From positions 172,983 to 236,982 of the forward strand of contig NZ_WNXZ01000007.1 of NCBI RefSeq assembly GCF_009733845.1: a DNA stretch of 64,000 nucleotides, given 5' to 3'. The notes under the pieces are model-generated. The model ran no database searches. It was given only the letters and a program-made list of their open reading frames with translations, and was not told the DNA's origin. The position numbers and the translations under genes are program-made. Below are positions 51,985 through 63,930 of the stretch, piece by piece. This DNA comes from Pseudactinotalea terrae (lineage in GTDB: Bacteria > Actinomycetota > Actinomycetes > Actinomycetales > Beutenbergiaceae). How positions within the stretch are numbered: position 1 is the first letter of the stretch; each line of letters starts with the position of its first letter.

Positions 51985-53433
51985 ATGAGCACCATCGAGA
52001 CCTCGACGCCGCCGCACCCGTCCGCGCACCCGGAACCGTTCAGCCCGGCGCAGAAGATCGCGGTCGCGGTCCTGCTCACCGCGAACTTCACCCTCGCTGT
52101 GGACTTCTCCATCCTCAACGTCGCGCTGCCCCACATCGGTGCCGAGCTCGGGTTCGTCACCGCCGCGCTGCAGTGGATCGTCACCGCCTTCGCCCTGTCC
52201 GCCGCCGGGTTCACCCTGTTCTTCGGGCGGGTCGCCGACCTCTTCGGGCGCAAGCGGCTGTTCCTGATCGGCATCGTGCTGCTCGGCCTCTCCTCCCTCG
52301 CGGGTGGCCTGGCCACCGATCCCACCCTGCTGATCGTCGCCCGCACCGGGCAGGGCATCGCGACGGCCATGGTCACCCCGGCGGCGCTCTCGCTCATGAC
52401 GACGATGTTCCCCGAGGGGCCGGCGCGCTCCCGCGCGCTCGGTCTCAACGGGGCGCTCATGGCGGCCGGGTTCACGGCCGGCGCCGTGCTCGGCGGTGTG
52501 CTCACCGGCGCTGTGTCCTGGCGGTGGGCGTTCTTCATCAACGTGATCGTCGCCCTGGTCGTGCTCGTCACCGCCCCGTTCGTGCTGCGCGAGCCGTCCC
52601 GCGGGACACGCCCCAGGCTCGACGTGCCCGGCGCCATCACCATCACCCTGGCCCTGGTCGCGCTCGTGCTGGGCATCGAGGGTGCCGGGCACAACGGCTG
52701 GACCCATCCCGGGACCTGGGGACCGATCCTGGGCTCCCTGATCCTCGGCGCCGTGTTTCTCACGATCGAGACCCGCGTCAAGGAGCCGCTCGTGGCGCCG
52801 GATCTGCTGCGGCAGCGCAACATCGGGTGGGGCAACGCGGCCGGGCTGCTCGCGTTCGCGACCTTCACCTCGCTGGTGTTCCTGATCACCCTCTACCTGC
52901 AGCGGATCCTCGGGTACAGCGCGATCGCCGCCGGCCTGGTCCTCGCCGTGCTCGGCATCGGGACGGTCATCGGCGGGCTCGTCGCGCCGAAGGTCATCGG
53001 CCGGACCAGTGCACGAACCGCCGTCGTGGGAGGGCTCCTCGTGCAGGCGGCTGCGACGGCACCGCTCGCCCTGGTCGGTGACAGCCGCACCTGGTTGGTC
53101 CCGCTGCTGATCCTCACGTTCGTCGGCGGGATCGCCAACCTGGTCGCCATCGTCGGCTATGTCGTCGCCGCCACGACGGGTGTGCCCGCCGAGCGCCAGG
53201 GCCTCGCCACCGGCCTGGTGACCTTGAGCCAGCAGGTCGGCATCGCCCTGGGTACGCCGGTCATGTCCGCCATCGCTACCGGCATGCTGGTCACCTCGCT
53301 GCTGCCCGGGCTGCGGGTCGCGATCGGCGTCAATGCGGCCGTCGCCCTCGGCGCGGCGATCCTGGTCGCGACCTTACTGCGGCTGCCGAAGTCCGGCTGC
53401 GGCCCGCGAACGCGTCGTCGTCCCCGTCGCTAG
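51985..53433 (+). CDS. MFS drug:H+ antiporter, DHA2 (14-helix, EmrB-like) family
   Basis: A 482-residue transporter from ATG 51985. It has 14 predicted helices. Motif A-like GRVADLFGRKRLFLIG follows helix 2. TANFTLAVDFSILNVALPHIG in helix 1 is typical of DHA2 exporters. GLNGALMAAGFTAGAVLGGVLTGAVSWRWAFFIN corresponds to motif C and the following loop. It exports hydrophobic or cationic compounds. It is divergent from the frameshifted XRE regulator across 103 bp, and its 3' end faces tRNA-Ala. Confidence 0.92.
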   Translation: MSTIETSTPPHPSAHPEPFSPAQKIAVAVLLTANFTLAVDFSILNVALPHIGAELGFVTAALQWIVTAFALSAAGFTLFFGRVADLFGRKRLFLIGIVLLGLSSLAGGLATDPTLLIVARTGQGIATAMVTPAALSLMTTMFPEGPARSRALGLNGALMAAGFTAGAVLGGVLTGAVSWRWAFFINVIVALVVLVTAPFVLREPSRGTRPRLDVPGAITITLALVALVLGIEGAGHNGWTHPGTWGPILGSLILGAVFLTIETRVKEPLVAPDLLRQRNIGWGNAAGLLAFATFTSLVFLITLYLQRILGYSAIAAGLVLAVLGIGTVIGGLVAPKVIGRTSARTAVVGGLLVQAAATAPLALVGDSRTWLVPLLILTFVGGIANLVAIVGYVVAATTGVPAERQGLATGLVTLSQQVGIALGTPVMSAIATGMLVTSLLPGLRVAIGVNAAVALGAAILVATLLRLPKSGCGPRTRRRPRR

Positions 53434-53454
53434 AGACGGCGGGTCTCAAGGCGA

Positions 53455-53530
53455 TGGTGGAGCCAGGGGGACTCGAACCCCCAACCCCCTGCTTGCAAAG
53501 CAGGTGCGCTACCAATTGCGCCATGGCCCC
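53455..53530 (-). tRNA. tRNA-Ala (TGC)
   Basis: A 76-nt tRNA including an encoded CCA end. The acceptor GGGGCCA pairs with TGGCTCC (one G-U pair), and the anticodon stem CCTGC/GCAGG encloses TTTGCAA (anticodon TGC). The T-arm contains GGTTCGAGTCC. It lies in the conserved tRNA-Ile/tRNA-Ala pair downstream of gyrA. Confidence 0.97.
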
Positions 53531-53551
53531 GCGTGTGAAGTTGTCGACCGG

Positions 53552-53671
53552 TCAGGGGAGCTGGTCGGTGACCTCGGTCCACAGGTCCCGCTGCTCGCGC
53601 TGATCCTCCAGCGCCCGCCAGATCATGGCCGCTGCGGCGACCAGGAGTGCGGTGACGGCAAGCTTCTTCAT
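53552..53671 (-). CDS. DLW-39 family microprotein
   Basis: A 39-codon gene between the two tRNAs, with start ATG 53671 behind the ribosome site GAAGGAG. The protein opens MKKLAVTALLVAAAAMIWRA (one short membrane helix). It continues with a charged segment, EDQREQRDLWTEVTDQLP. The exact length of 39 residues and the R-D-L-W motif match the actinobacterial DLW-39 family, whose function is unknown. Its presence between tRNA-Ile and tRNA-Ala on the same strand suggests it is carried on their transcript. Confidence 0.85.
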   Translation of the reverse strand: MKKLAVTALLVAAAAMIWRALEDQREQRDLWTEVTDQLP

Positions 53672-53697
53672 CTCACGCTCCTTCGCCGGGCGGGTCG

Positions 53698-53771
53698 TGG
53701 GCCTAGCTGGACTCGAACCAGCGACCTCTTCCTTATCAGGGAAGCGCTCTAACCGACTGAGCTATAGGCCC
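53698..53771 (-). tRNA. tRNA-Ile (GAT)
   Basis: A 74-nt tRNA without encoded CCA. The acceptor GGGCCTA pairs with TAGGCCC. The anticodon stem CTTCC/GGAAG encloses CTGATAA (anticodon GAT), and the T-arm contains GGTTCGAGTCC. It sits 109 bp downstream of the DUF3566 gene stop, on the same strand. Confidence 0.97.
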
Positions 53772-53880
53772 GAACATGCACACGCCCGAGGAACGGGGCG
53801 CCGGTCGAGGGTACCTCAGGCGCCTCGTTCCGCCCAAACCAGAACCGACGGCGGAGCGCCCCTTGTGAGAAGCGCCACTC

Positions 53881-54483
53881 TCAGTCGTCGGTGAGGGTGA
53901 GGTGCAGGCCGCCGACCATCGCCGCGACCAGGTTGTAGACGAAAGCACCGAGGGTGGCCAGCGCGGTCATCAGCACGATGTCCACGACCGCGACAACGGT
54001 TGCGACAGAGAGCACCCGCGAGAACTGGAGGTACTGGAGGAGCTCGCCGAACTGGTTCATCGCCTCGGCGGCCTCGATGACGCTCTCGATCTCGGCGAAG
54101 ACCTCCATCTGGTTCAGCACCTGCCAGACGGTGGCCGTGGCCACCACGATGCCGATACCCACGGCGATCGAGAGCAGGAACGCCAGCTTCATCACCGACC
54201 AGGGGTCCACCCGGGACACCGCCAGCCGGACGCGGCGCGGACCCACCGGCTTCGCCTTGGGGGCCGGCTTCTCGCGCGAACCCGAACCGTTGTCCGACGA
54301 GGCGGGGCGCTCGGTCGTCGGTCTGCCGGCTTCGGCCGAGGAGCCTGTCACACGAGTGCTCCCGGTCGAGACGCGCTGCGGCGGACCACTCGGCTGCCTC
54401 TCCGATCGCGCCGGAGGCACGCTCGGCGGGACCGCGGGGGGCGGCCCTGCGGGGCTTCCCGAGGTCACGGTTCTTTCGCTCAT
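53881..54483 (-). CDS. DUF3566 transmembrane protein (downstream of gyrA)
   Basis: A 200-residue protein whose start overlaps the gyrA stop (TGATG). Residues 1-80 are Pro/Ser/Arg rich and disordered. The DUF3566 domain has VRLAVSRVDPWSVMKLAFLLSIAVGIGIVVA (first helix) and a second helix, ATVVAVVDIVLMTALATLGAFVYNL. Between them is an amphipathic external helix. The family (Rv0007-like) always follows gyrA in actinobacteria and has been linked to cell division; its exact role is unknown. Confidence 0.92.
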   Translation of the reverse strand: MSERTVTSGSPAGPPPAVPPSVPPARSERQPSGPPQRVSTGSTRVTGSSAEAGRPTTERPASSDNGSGSREKPAPKAKPVGPRRVRLAVSRVDPWSVMKLAFLLSIAVGIGIVVATATVWQVLNQMEVFAEIESVIEAAEAMNQFGELLQYLQFSRVLSVATVVAVVDIVLMTALATLGAFVYNLVAAMVGGLHLTLTDD

Positions 54484-57131
54484 CAGCGTCCTTCCGGCAG
54501 CTCGTCGTCAGTTGACGGTACGCCATTCTCCATCGACGCGCCGCTCTCGGCTGCCTCGGAGATGGCCTCCGACGGCGCGATCCCGGCCTCGGAAGGCCCC
54601 TCGCCAGCACCCTCGGGTGCCTCGGAAGCCTCCTGATCACCGTTGACGACCTGCTCCACGTTGCGAGCGATCGCGATGATCCGATCGCCGCCGTCGGGCT
54701 TGGCGAACGTCACACCCTGGGTGGTGCGGCCGGTGAGGTTGACCTCGTTCACGTGGGATCGGACGATCTTGCCCTTCTCCATGATCACGAGCACCTCGTC
54801 GGACTCCTGCGTGATCAGCGCACCGACGAGATCGCCGCGCGCCTCCACCAGGTTGGCCACCTTGATGCCCAGGCCGCCGCGGCCCTGCACCCGGTACTCG
54901 CTCACCTTCGTGCGCTTGGCGAAGCCGCCCTCGGTCACCACGAACAGGTCGGACCCGTCGGTCACCACGTCCATGCTGAGCAGGGCGTCCTCCTCGCGGA
55001 ACTTCATGCCCGTGACACCCGAGGTGGCGCGACCCATAGGCCGCAGCGCCTCATCGGTCGCGGTGAACCGCAGCGACTGGCCCTTGCGGGAGACCAGCAG
55101 CAGGTCGTCGTCGGAGTTCACCAGCCGGGTGGCGACCAGCTCGTCAGGGATGTCGTCGACCTCGCGCAGGTTGATGGCGATGAGGCCACCGGTGCGGGCA
55201 GAGTTGTAGTCGCCGAGGCGGGTCTTCTTGACCAGGCCGCGGGCCGTGGCCAGGACCAGGTACTCCGCCTGGTCGTAGTCGCGGATCGCCAGCACCTGTG
55301 CGATCTTCTCGTCCGGCAGGAACGCCATCAGGTTCGCGACATGCTGACCCTTGGCGTCACGACCACCCTCGGGCAGCTCGTAGCCCTTGGCCCGGTACAC
55401 GCGACCGAGGTTGGTGAAGAACAGCAGCCAGTGGTGCGTCGTCGTCGTGAAGAAGTGATCCACCACGTCGTCACCACGCAGCTGTGCACCACGCACACCC
55501 TTGCCACCACGACGCTGGGCCCGGTAGTTGTCCACCCGGGTGCGCTTGGCGTAGCCGCCGCGGGTGATCGTGACGACCACGTCCTCCTCGGGGATGAGGT
55601 CCTCGACGCTCATGTCGCCGTCGTAGGGCAGGATCGTGGTGCGGCGCTCGTCGCCGTACTTGTCGACGATCTCGGCGAGCTCGGCCCGGATCACCTCGCG
55701 CTGCTTGCTCGGCGAGGCGAGGATCGAGTTGTACTCGGCGATCTCCCGCTCGAGCGCGTCGTGCTCGTCCTGGATCTTCTGCCGCTCCAGGGCCGCCAGG
55801 CGGCGCAGCTGCATCTCGAGGATCGCGTCGGCCTGGTCGGTGTCGATGTCGAGAAGCTCCATCAACCCGGTGCGCGCCGCCTCGACCGTGGCGGACGCGC
55901 GGATCAGCGCGATCACCTCGTCGAGGGCGTCCAGAGCCTTCATCAGGCCCTTCAGGATGTGGATCCGCCGCTCGGCGCGAGCCTTCAACCACTCCGTGCG
56001 ACGCACGATCACGTCGATCTGGTGGTCCACCCAGTGGCGGATGAAGGCGTCGAGGCTGAGCGTGCGCGGCACGTTGTCGACCAGCGCCAGCATGTTCGCG
56101 CTGAAGTTGTCCTGCAGCTGCGTGTGCTTGTACAGGTTGTTGAGGACGACCTTGGCGACAGCGTCCCGCTTGAGGATGATCACCAGGCGCTGGCCCGAGC
56201 GGCCCGAGGTCTCGTCGCGGATGTCGGCGATACCCGAGATGCGCCCGTCGCGCACGAGCTCGCCGATCTTGGCGGCCAGGTTGTCGGGGTTGACCTGGTA
56301 CGGCAGCTGGCCGACCACGAGGCACTGCCGGCCCTGGATCTCCTCGACCTCCACGATGGCGCGCATCGTGATCGATCCGCGCCCGGTCCGGTAGGCATCC
56401 TCGATGCCACGTGTGCCCAGGATCAGCGCACCGGTCGGGAAGTCCGGGCCCTTGACCCGGCGCATCGCCTGCCCGAGCAGCTCCTCGGCGCTCGCATCGG
56501 GGTTGTCCAGGAACCAACCGACGGCCTCGGCGACCTCGCGCATGTTGTGCGGCGGGATGTTGGTGGCCATGCCGACGGCGATGCCGGCGCTGCCGTTGAC
56601 CAGCAGGTTGGGGAACCGCGCGGGGAGCACGATCGGCTCCTGCGTGTGACCGTCGTAGTTGTCACCGAAGTCGACGGTGTTCTTGTCGATGTCCCGCACC
56701 ATCTCGAGCGCGAGCGGGGCCATCTTGCACTCGGTGTACCGCGGGGCCGCGGCCGGGTCGTTCCCGGGCGAGCCGAAGTTGCCCTGCCCGAGCACCAGCG
56801 GGTATCGCATCGACCACGGCTGCACCAGCCGCACGAGGGCGTCGTAGATCGCGCCGTCACCGTGCGGGTGGTAGTGCCCCATGACGTCACCGACCACGCG
56901 TGCGCACTTGGCGAACGAGGAGTCGGGGCGATAGCCGCCGTCGAACATCGCGTAGAGGATGCGCCGGTGGACCGGCTTCAACCCGTCACGGATGTCAGGC
57001 AGGGCACGCCCCACGATCACGCTCATCGCGTAGTCGAGGTAGCTGCGCTGCATCTCCAGACGCAGGTCGACCTGCTCCACGCGGCCCCCGCTGGGCACAG
57101 GACTCTCGGTGATGATGTCGTCGTCGCTCAC
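54483..57131 (-). CDS. gyrA: DNA gyrase subunit A
   Basis: An 882-residue subunit from GTG 57131. The breakage-reunion domain has catalytic Tyr132 in AAAPRYTE. The quinolone-resistance region reads [10 protein letters not shown], so the position equivalent to E. coli Ser83 is Gly93, while Asp97 (E. coli Asp87) is kept. The C-terminal domain has six GyrA blades with the QRRGGKG-type GyrA box ([14 protein letters not shown]). It introduces negative supercoils with GyrB. It follows gyrB by 10 bp and overlaps the DUF3566 gene. Confidence 0.98.
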   Translation of the reverse strand: MSDDDIITESPVPSGGRVEQVDLRLEMQRSYLDYAMSVIVGRALPDIRDGLKPVHRRILYAMFDGGYRPDSSFAKCARVVGDVMGHYHPHGDGAIYDALVRLVQPWSMRYPLVLGQGNFGSPGNDPAAAPRYTECKMAPLALEMVRDIDKNTVDFGDNYDGHTQEPIVLPARFPNLLVNGSAGIAVGMATNIPPHNMREVAEAVGWFLDNPDASAEELLGQAMRRVKGPDFPTGALILGTRGIEDAYRTGRGSITMRAIVEVEEIQGRQCLVVGQLPYQVNPDNLAAKIGELVRDGRISGIADIRDETSGRSGQRLVIILKRDAVAKVVLNNLYKHTQLQDNFSANMLALVDNVPRTLSLDAFIRHWVDHQIDVIVRRTEWLKARAERRIHILKGLMKALDALDEVIALIRASATVEAARTGLMELLDIDTDQADAILEMQLRRLAALERQKIQDEHDALEREIAEYNSILASPSKQREVIRAELAEIVDKYGDERRTTILPYDGDMSVEDLIPEEDVVVTITRGGYAKRTRVDNYRAQRRGGKGVRGAQLRGDDVVDHFFTTTTHHWLLFFTNLGRVYRAKGYELPEGGRDAKGQHVANLMAFLPDEKIAQVLAIRDYDQAEYLVLATARGLVKKTRLGDYNSARTGGLIAINLREVDDIPDELVATRLVNSDDDLLLVSRKGQSLRFTATDEALRPMGRATSGVTGMKFREEDALLSMDVVTDGSDLFVVTEGGFAKRTKVSEYRVQGRGGLGIKVANLVEARGDLVGALITQESDEVLVIMEKGKIVRSHVNEVNLTGRTTQGVTFAKPDGGDRIIAIARNVEQVVNGDQEASEAPEGAGEGPSEAGIAPSEAISEAAESGASMENGVPSTDDELPEGR

Positions 57132-57141
57132 GTACTACCCC

Positions 57142-59199
<2,058 letters not shown>

Positions 59200-59335
59200 T
59201 CACGGGGGTCGAGGACCCCCGTGGACACGCCGATCACCCTGTGGTGCAACGCGCCGCCCGAGCGTGTCCCAGGTGCTCCACGGCACCCCCACGACGGGCT
59301 CTGTGATTCTACCGTGATCAACCCGATAATTCGAA

Positions 59336-59356
59336 TCGTCCACAGGGTTTTCCACA
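59336..59356. other. DnaA-box-like pair upstream of gyrB
   Basis: TCGTCCACA (59336-59344) and TTTTCCACA (59348-59356) are 12 bp apart in the gap between dciA and gyrB. The 19-bp core from 59338 matches 17 of 19 positions of the first two boxes of the 34244-34308 cluster. The rest of this 274-bp gap shows no gene. Confidence 0.55.
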
Positions 59357-59449
59357 CCCGCGTGTCCCGTGGCCGGGTGCTGCCCATGGTTGGTCCCGCC
59401 AGGTGCATCGACGTGACCGGATCTCACTCTCCCGCGCGTCCCAGGAGCC

Positions 59450-60001
59450 TCATCCGTAGGTGTCGCGCGGGCCACGCCCACGCACCGACCGGGGCCCCTT
59501 GCGCCAGCTCGGACCACCGGGCCCGAGCACCTGGATCGAGATGACGGCGCCCTCGCCGACCTCCTCCGCGAGCCGGCGCTCGAGCTGCGGGATCAGCAGC
59601 CGGATCTGGGTGGCCCACGCCGTCGAGTCGGCACGCACCACCAGCGCACCCTCGGTGAAGGTCTCGGGCACGCAGTGGTCCGCGATGTTGTCACCCACCA
59701 CCTCGCGCCAGCGCCCCACCACGCCACCGACCTGCAGCGACCGGCCCCAGCCGAGCTGTGCGCTCAGCTGCTCCATCGTGTCGGCGACCGGCTGCGGGTC
59801 GCGTCCCGCACCGTGCACCACGCCGGGGGAGTGGTCGCCGAGCGGGCGGGTCCGGCGCCTGCCCGGCTGCTGCCCCGGCGTCAGCCCCCGTTTGCGGGCC
59901 GCGTCCCGTGCCCGCGCTAGCGCGAGCCGGGCCGCCTCGTCGGGGTCCGGTTCATCGTCGGACGGCGTGCGGTCCCTCGCGTCGTCAGGCTCGGTCGGCA
60001 C
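59450..60001 (-). CDS. dciA: DciA-family (DUF721) helicase-loading protein
   Basis: A 183-residue protein from GTG 60001, overlapping the recF 3' end by 17 bp. The disordered basic N-terminal part ([22 protein letters not shown]) precedes the DUF721/KH-like domain with [21 protein letters not shown] and [19 protein letters not shown]. DciA is the ancestral bacterial loader or regulator of the DnaB replicative helicase. The position between recF and gyrB is the standard actinobacterial one (Rv0004). Confidence 0.94.
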   Translation of the reverse strand: MPTEPDDARDRTPSDDEPDPDEAARLALARARDAARKRGLTPGQQPGRRRTRPLGDHSPGVVHGAGRDPQPVADTMEQLSAQLGWGRSLQVGGVVGRWREVVGDNIADHCVPETFTEGALVVRADSTAWATQIRLLIPQLERRLAEEVGEGAVISIQVLGPGGPSWRKGPRSVRGRGPRDTYG

Positions 60002-61148
60002 GGGTCACCTTGCCGTCCGCGACGTCGAGGCGGACGCCGCTCAGTGCGCCCGGTACGTCCTCACCGACCGCAGCCGTGATCAGCACCTGCTCCGCGGGGG
60101 CGACCAGCTCGGCCAGCCGCTCACGGCGGCGGGAGTCGAGCTCGGCGAACACGTCGTCGAGGATCAGCACCGGTTCGCCGTCGCCGTCCCAGGAACCCTC
60201 GCCCTTGAGCAGCTCGTAGGAGGCCAATCGCAGCGCCAGCGCGAACGACCACGACTCGCCGTGGCTCGCGTACCCCTTGGCCGGCAGGCCACCAAGGATC
60301 AGCTCGACGTCGTCACGATGCGGCCCCACGAGGCTCACGCCACGTTCGATCTCGCGCGGGCGCAGCCGCGCCATCGCCTCGAGGAGCTTCTCCTCCACCA
60401 GCTCGGGCCTGGTGAGATCGTCCTCGCTGATCGGGTCCTCGTCGGTGCTCACGCTCGCGCGGTAGCTCAGCTCGGCGAGGCTCTGACCGCTGCTGACCTG
60501 CTCGTAGGCCGCCTGCACGTGCGGGCGCAGGTCTCGCAGCATCCGCACCCGGCCGGCAAGCAGCTGCGCACCGCTGGCGGCAGCCTTGGCGTCCCACACG
60601 TCGAGGGTGCGGATGTCGCCCTCGGAACCCGCGCGTCTGGCCGAGGCCGCGGTCTTGAGCAGCGCGTTGCGCTGCTTGACGACCCGTTCGTAGTCGCTGC
60701 GCACGCTCGCCATGCGCGGCCCGAGCAGCGTGAGGAGGTCGTCGCAGAACCGCCGCCGGCCGTCCGGGTCGCCCTTGACCAGCGCCAGGTCCTCCGGCGC
60801 GAACAGCACCGTGCGCAGGTGCCCGAGCAGCTCCCGCGGCCGGGTGGGGCTGCGGTTCAGCCGGGCGCGGTTGGCGCGGCCGGCCACGATCTCGAGCTCC
60901 AGCAGGCTCGGGCGGCCGCCGCGCTGCACCTTGGCCTGCACGATGGCCCGATCGGCACCGGCACGCACGAGCGCGGCGTCACCGGCGACCCTGTGCGAGC
61001 TGAAGGTGGCCAGGTAGGCGATCGACTCCACCAGGTTCGTCTTGCCCTGGCCGTTCGGGCCCACCAGCGCGGTGACGCCCGGCTCGAGCGAGATGACGAC
61101 CTCGCGGTAGGAGCGGAAGTCGGTGAGAGCAAGGTCGGAGACGTACAT
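59985..61148 (-). CDS. recF: DNA replication/repair protein RecF
   Basis: A 387-residue SMC-like ATPase from ATG 61148. The N-terminus [12 protein letters not shown] leads to Walker [10 protein letters not shown]. The ABC signature region is in [20 protein letters not shown], and Walker B is [11 protein letters not shown]. It loads RecA at gaps behind stalled forks with RecO and RecR. It overlaps dciA and follows gnd by 46 bp. Confidence 0.97.
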   Translation of the reverse strand: MYVSDLALTDFRSYREVVISLEPGVTALVGPNGQGKTNLVESIAYLATFSSHRVAGDAALVRAGADRAIVQAKVQRGGRPSLLELEIVAGRANRARLNRSPTRPRELLGHLRTVLFAPEDLALVKGDPDGRRRFCDDLLTLLGPRMASVRSDYERVVKQRNALLKTAASARRAGSEGDIRTLDVWDAKAAASGAQLLAGRVRMLRDLRPHVQAAYEQVSSGQSLAELSYRASVSTDEDPISEDDLTRPELVEEKLLEAMARLRPREIERGVSLVGPHRDDVELILGGLPAKGYASHGESWSFALALRLASYELLKGEGSWDGDGEPVLILDDVFAELDSRRRERLAELVAPAEQVLITAAVGEDVPGALSGVRLDVADGKVTRADRA

Positions 61149-61194
61149 GCTCAGGCCCGCTCCGCCGTCGGGCAGCGATGAAGGTCGAGGAACC

Positions 61195-62094
<900 letters not shown>

Positions 62095-62143
62095 TGGTCA
62101 TGCTCCTCGTGGTCGACGGCGGGATCTCAGGCGGGCTGCTCGC

Positions 62144-63277
62144 TCAGCTCGCGAAGCGGATCGGCTGGAGCAGGTAGCGGAAGGTCTCGGAGGAGTCGGG
62201 GCTGTCGCCGCCGCCATCCTCCTGACCGCTCATCACGGCCGGCTTGGTCGGGTGCGTGAACGACAGGCGCGTGTAGGGAGCGCCCAGCGCACCCAGGCCG
62301 TCGAGAAGGTACTGGGGGTTGAAGGCCGTGGTGATCTCCTCGCCCACGAGCGTGGACTCGAGGACCTCGGAGGCCTGCGCGTCATCGCCCTGACCGGCCT
62401 CGAGGACCACCTGGCCCTCGGTGAAGCTCAGCCGGATCGGGGTGTTGCGCTCGGCGACCAGGGCCACACGCTTGGCGGCCTCGATCAGCGCAGCCGACTC
62501 GGTCACGGTGTGCGTGGTGGTCTGCTCGGGGAACAGCCGGCGCACGGGCGGGTACTCGCCGTCGACCAGGAGGGAGGTGGTGTGGCGGCCGCCGGCCTCG
62601 AAGCCGATGATGTCGGCGCTCTCGGCGAGCGAGATCTCGATCGAGCCGGTCGAGGTGAGGGCGCGGGCGACGTCGGAGAGGGTGCGGGCGCGCACCAGAG
62701 CCTGGCGCTCGACGGTGGGTGAGCTCGGCCGCCACGTCATCTCGCGCATGGCGAGGCGGTAGCGATCGGTCGCCAGGAGCGTGAGCTTCTCACCGCTGAT
62801 CTCGACCTTGACGCCGGTGAGCAGCGGCAGCGTCTCGTCACGGCCCGCGGCGATCGTGACCTGCCCGATCGCGGCCGCGAACTCCTCGGCGTCGACGGTG
62901 CCGGCCAGATCGGGCATCTCCGGGAGGCTCGGGTAGTCCTCGACCGGCATGGTCAGCAGCGTGAAGCGCGAGGAGCCGCAGGTGACGTTGACGCGGGTTC
63001 CCTCGAGGACGACATCGACCGGCTTGGCCGGCAGTGCGCGCGAGATCTCGGCGAGGAGACGACCGGAGACCAGCACCGAACCGGGTGAGTCGACCTCGGC
63101 TGCGACCTCGGACCGGGCCGAAACCTCGTAGTCGAAGGTCGAGAGGGTCAACGTGCCGTCGGGAGCCGCCTCGATCCGGACTCCGGCAAGTACCGGCGCC
63201 GGCGGGCGGGTCGGCAACGTGCGCGCAGTCCAGGTGACGGCCTCGGCAAGAACATCGCGCTCGACCCTGAACTTCAC
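62144..63277 (-). CDS. dnaN: DNA polymerase III beta sliding clamp
   Basis: A 377-residue clamp from GTG 63277. The three repeated clamp domains are present, with MKFRVERDVLAEAV at the start, LLTGVKVEI and ATDRYRLAMREM in the middle. The C-terminus ...YLLQPIRFAS is a slight variant of the usual YLVMPMRL end. It tethers polymerase III to DNA. In actinobacteria dnaA lies on the far side of the origin region upstream of this gene; here that region contains the DnaA-box cluster and then a transposase-like frame. Confidence 0.98.
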   Translation of the reverse strand: MKFRVERDVLAEAVTWTARTLPTRPPAPVLAGVRIEAAPDGTLTLSTFDYEVSARSEVAAEVDSPGSVLVSGRLLAEISRALPAKPVDVVLEGTRVNVTCGSSRFTLLTMPVEDYPSLPEMPDLAGTVDAEEFAAAIGQVTIAAGRDETLPLLTGVKVEISGEKLTLLATDRYRLAMREMTWRPSSPTVERQALVRARTLSDVARALTSTGSIEISLAESADIIGFEAGGRHTTSLLVDGEYPPVRRLFPEQTTTHTVTESAALIEAAKRVALVAERNTPIRLSFTEGQVVLEAGQGDDAQASEVLESTLVGEEITTAFNPQYLLDGLGALGAPYTRLSFTHPTKPAVMSGQEDGGGDSPDSSETFRYLLQPIRFAS

Positions 63278-63415
63278 TGTGTCGACCTCTCGTTCGCGGT
63301 GGCACGGGACGTCCAGTCCCTGCCTTGGGACCCCTGAGCATAGTGCGGCGATGTGTCTGCTTGGTGCGGAGGAGCTGGCCGGGACTCACGGATCGGGCCA
63401 GGCAGGCCTTGTTGG

Positions 63416-63659
63416 TTGTTCACAGCCGGATCAATGGGTAAGTCCCATGTTCGTCATCGGTGGTGTGGAAGATGTGCGCAACCCACGTCCGTGCAGGTGA
63501 GAGCGCCCGGAGCCCTGTGGACCGACCTGGGCGCCGGCCTGTGTCGAACCCATGTCATTCGTGGACGAGCAGTTTTCCCACATCCGCTGTCCACGGATGT
63601 GGAGTGCTTCGTCCACGTCGAACTGCACGTTGTCCACGTTCATCCACAGGTCCATGCAC
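63416..63659. other. oriC: Probable oriC segment (DnaA-box cluster)
   Basis: The 650-bp non-coding region upstream of dnaN holds many nonamers near TTGTCCACA. They are TTGTTCACA (63416), reverse box ending 63567, TTTCCCACA (63573), CTGTCCACG (63586), reverse box 63597-63605, TCGTCCACG (63608), TTGTCCACG (63629), TCATCCACA (63639) and CCATGCACA (63651). Spacing in the dense part is 10-13 bp. Position next to dnaN identifies the origin, or the part of it that lies on this side of the insertion. Confidence 0.82.
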
Positions 63660-63760
63660 ATCTGTGTGTTTCGTGGCTCCCGGGGCTCGTGGCGTGCCTG
63701 TGACATAAGGAGTCGGCTGGGGCAGCAGCGCCGGGCGCGCGGGTGGCGCGGGTCGCGTTC

Positions 63761-63808
63761 GGGCTGGCGGCCGGGCTGGTGGCCGGGCTGGTGGCCGGGC
63801 TGGTGGCC
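63761..63808. repeat. Four tandem 12-bp repeats
   Basis: The unit GGGCTGGTGGCC is repeated at 63761 (one change), 63773, 63785 and 63797. It lies between the DnaA boxes and the hairpin before the transposase frame. No gene is evident across it. Confidence 0.85.
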
Positions 63809-63834
63809 GGAGCTCGCCGAGTTCGTCGCACATC

Positions 63835-63868
63835 GTCCAGTTCGTCGGGCACACCCGACGAACTGGAC
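63835..63868. other. Perfect 15-bp hairpin beside the insertion end
   Basis: GTCCAGTTCGTCGGG (63835-63849) pairs perfectly with CCCGACGAACTGGAC (63854-63868) over loop CACA, extendable by one C-G pair. No T-tract follows. It may be a terminator, an origin structure, or the kind of hairpin that some insertion sequences use as a target. Confidence 0.7.
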
Positions 63869-63930
63869 GGTACCCCTGACTGCCAGACTGCTTGTGAGTC
63901 AGTTGTCCTCGATTTGAGGAGCTGATTGTT

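Noticed and set aside
53440..53540. Phage or island attachment site at the tRNA-Ala 3' end
   Set aside because: The tRNA is intact, no integrase lies nearby and I could not find a duplicated tRNA 3' segment in the window.
63431..63706. Short open frames across the origin region
   Set aside because: They lack ribosome sites and recognisable domains and overlap the DnaA-box cluster, so the region is better read as non-coding.
63761..63808. CRISPR-like array
   Set aside because: The 12-bp units are directly tandem with no spacers and no cas genes are present; it is a simple tandem repeat.
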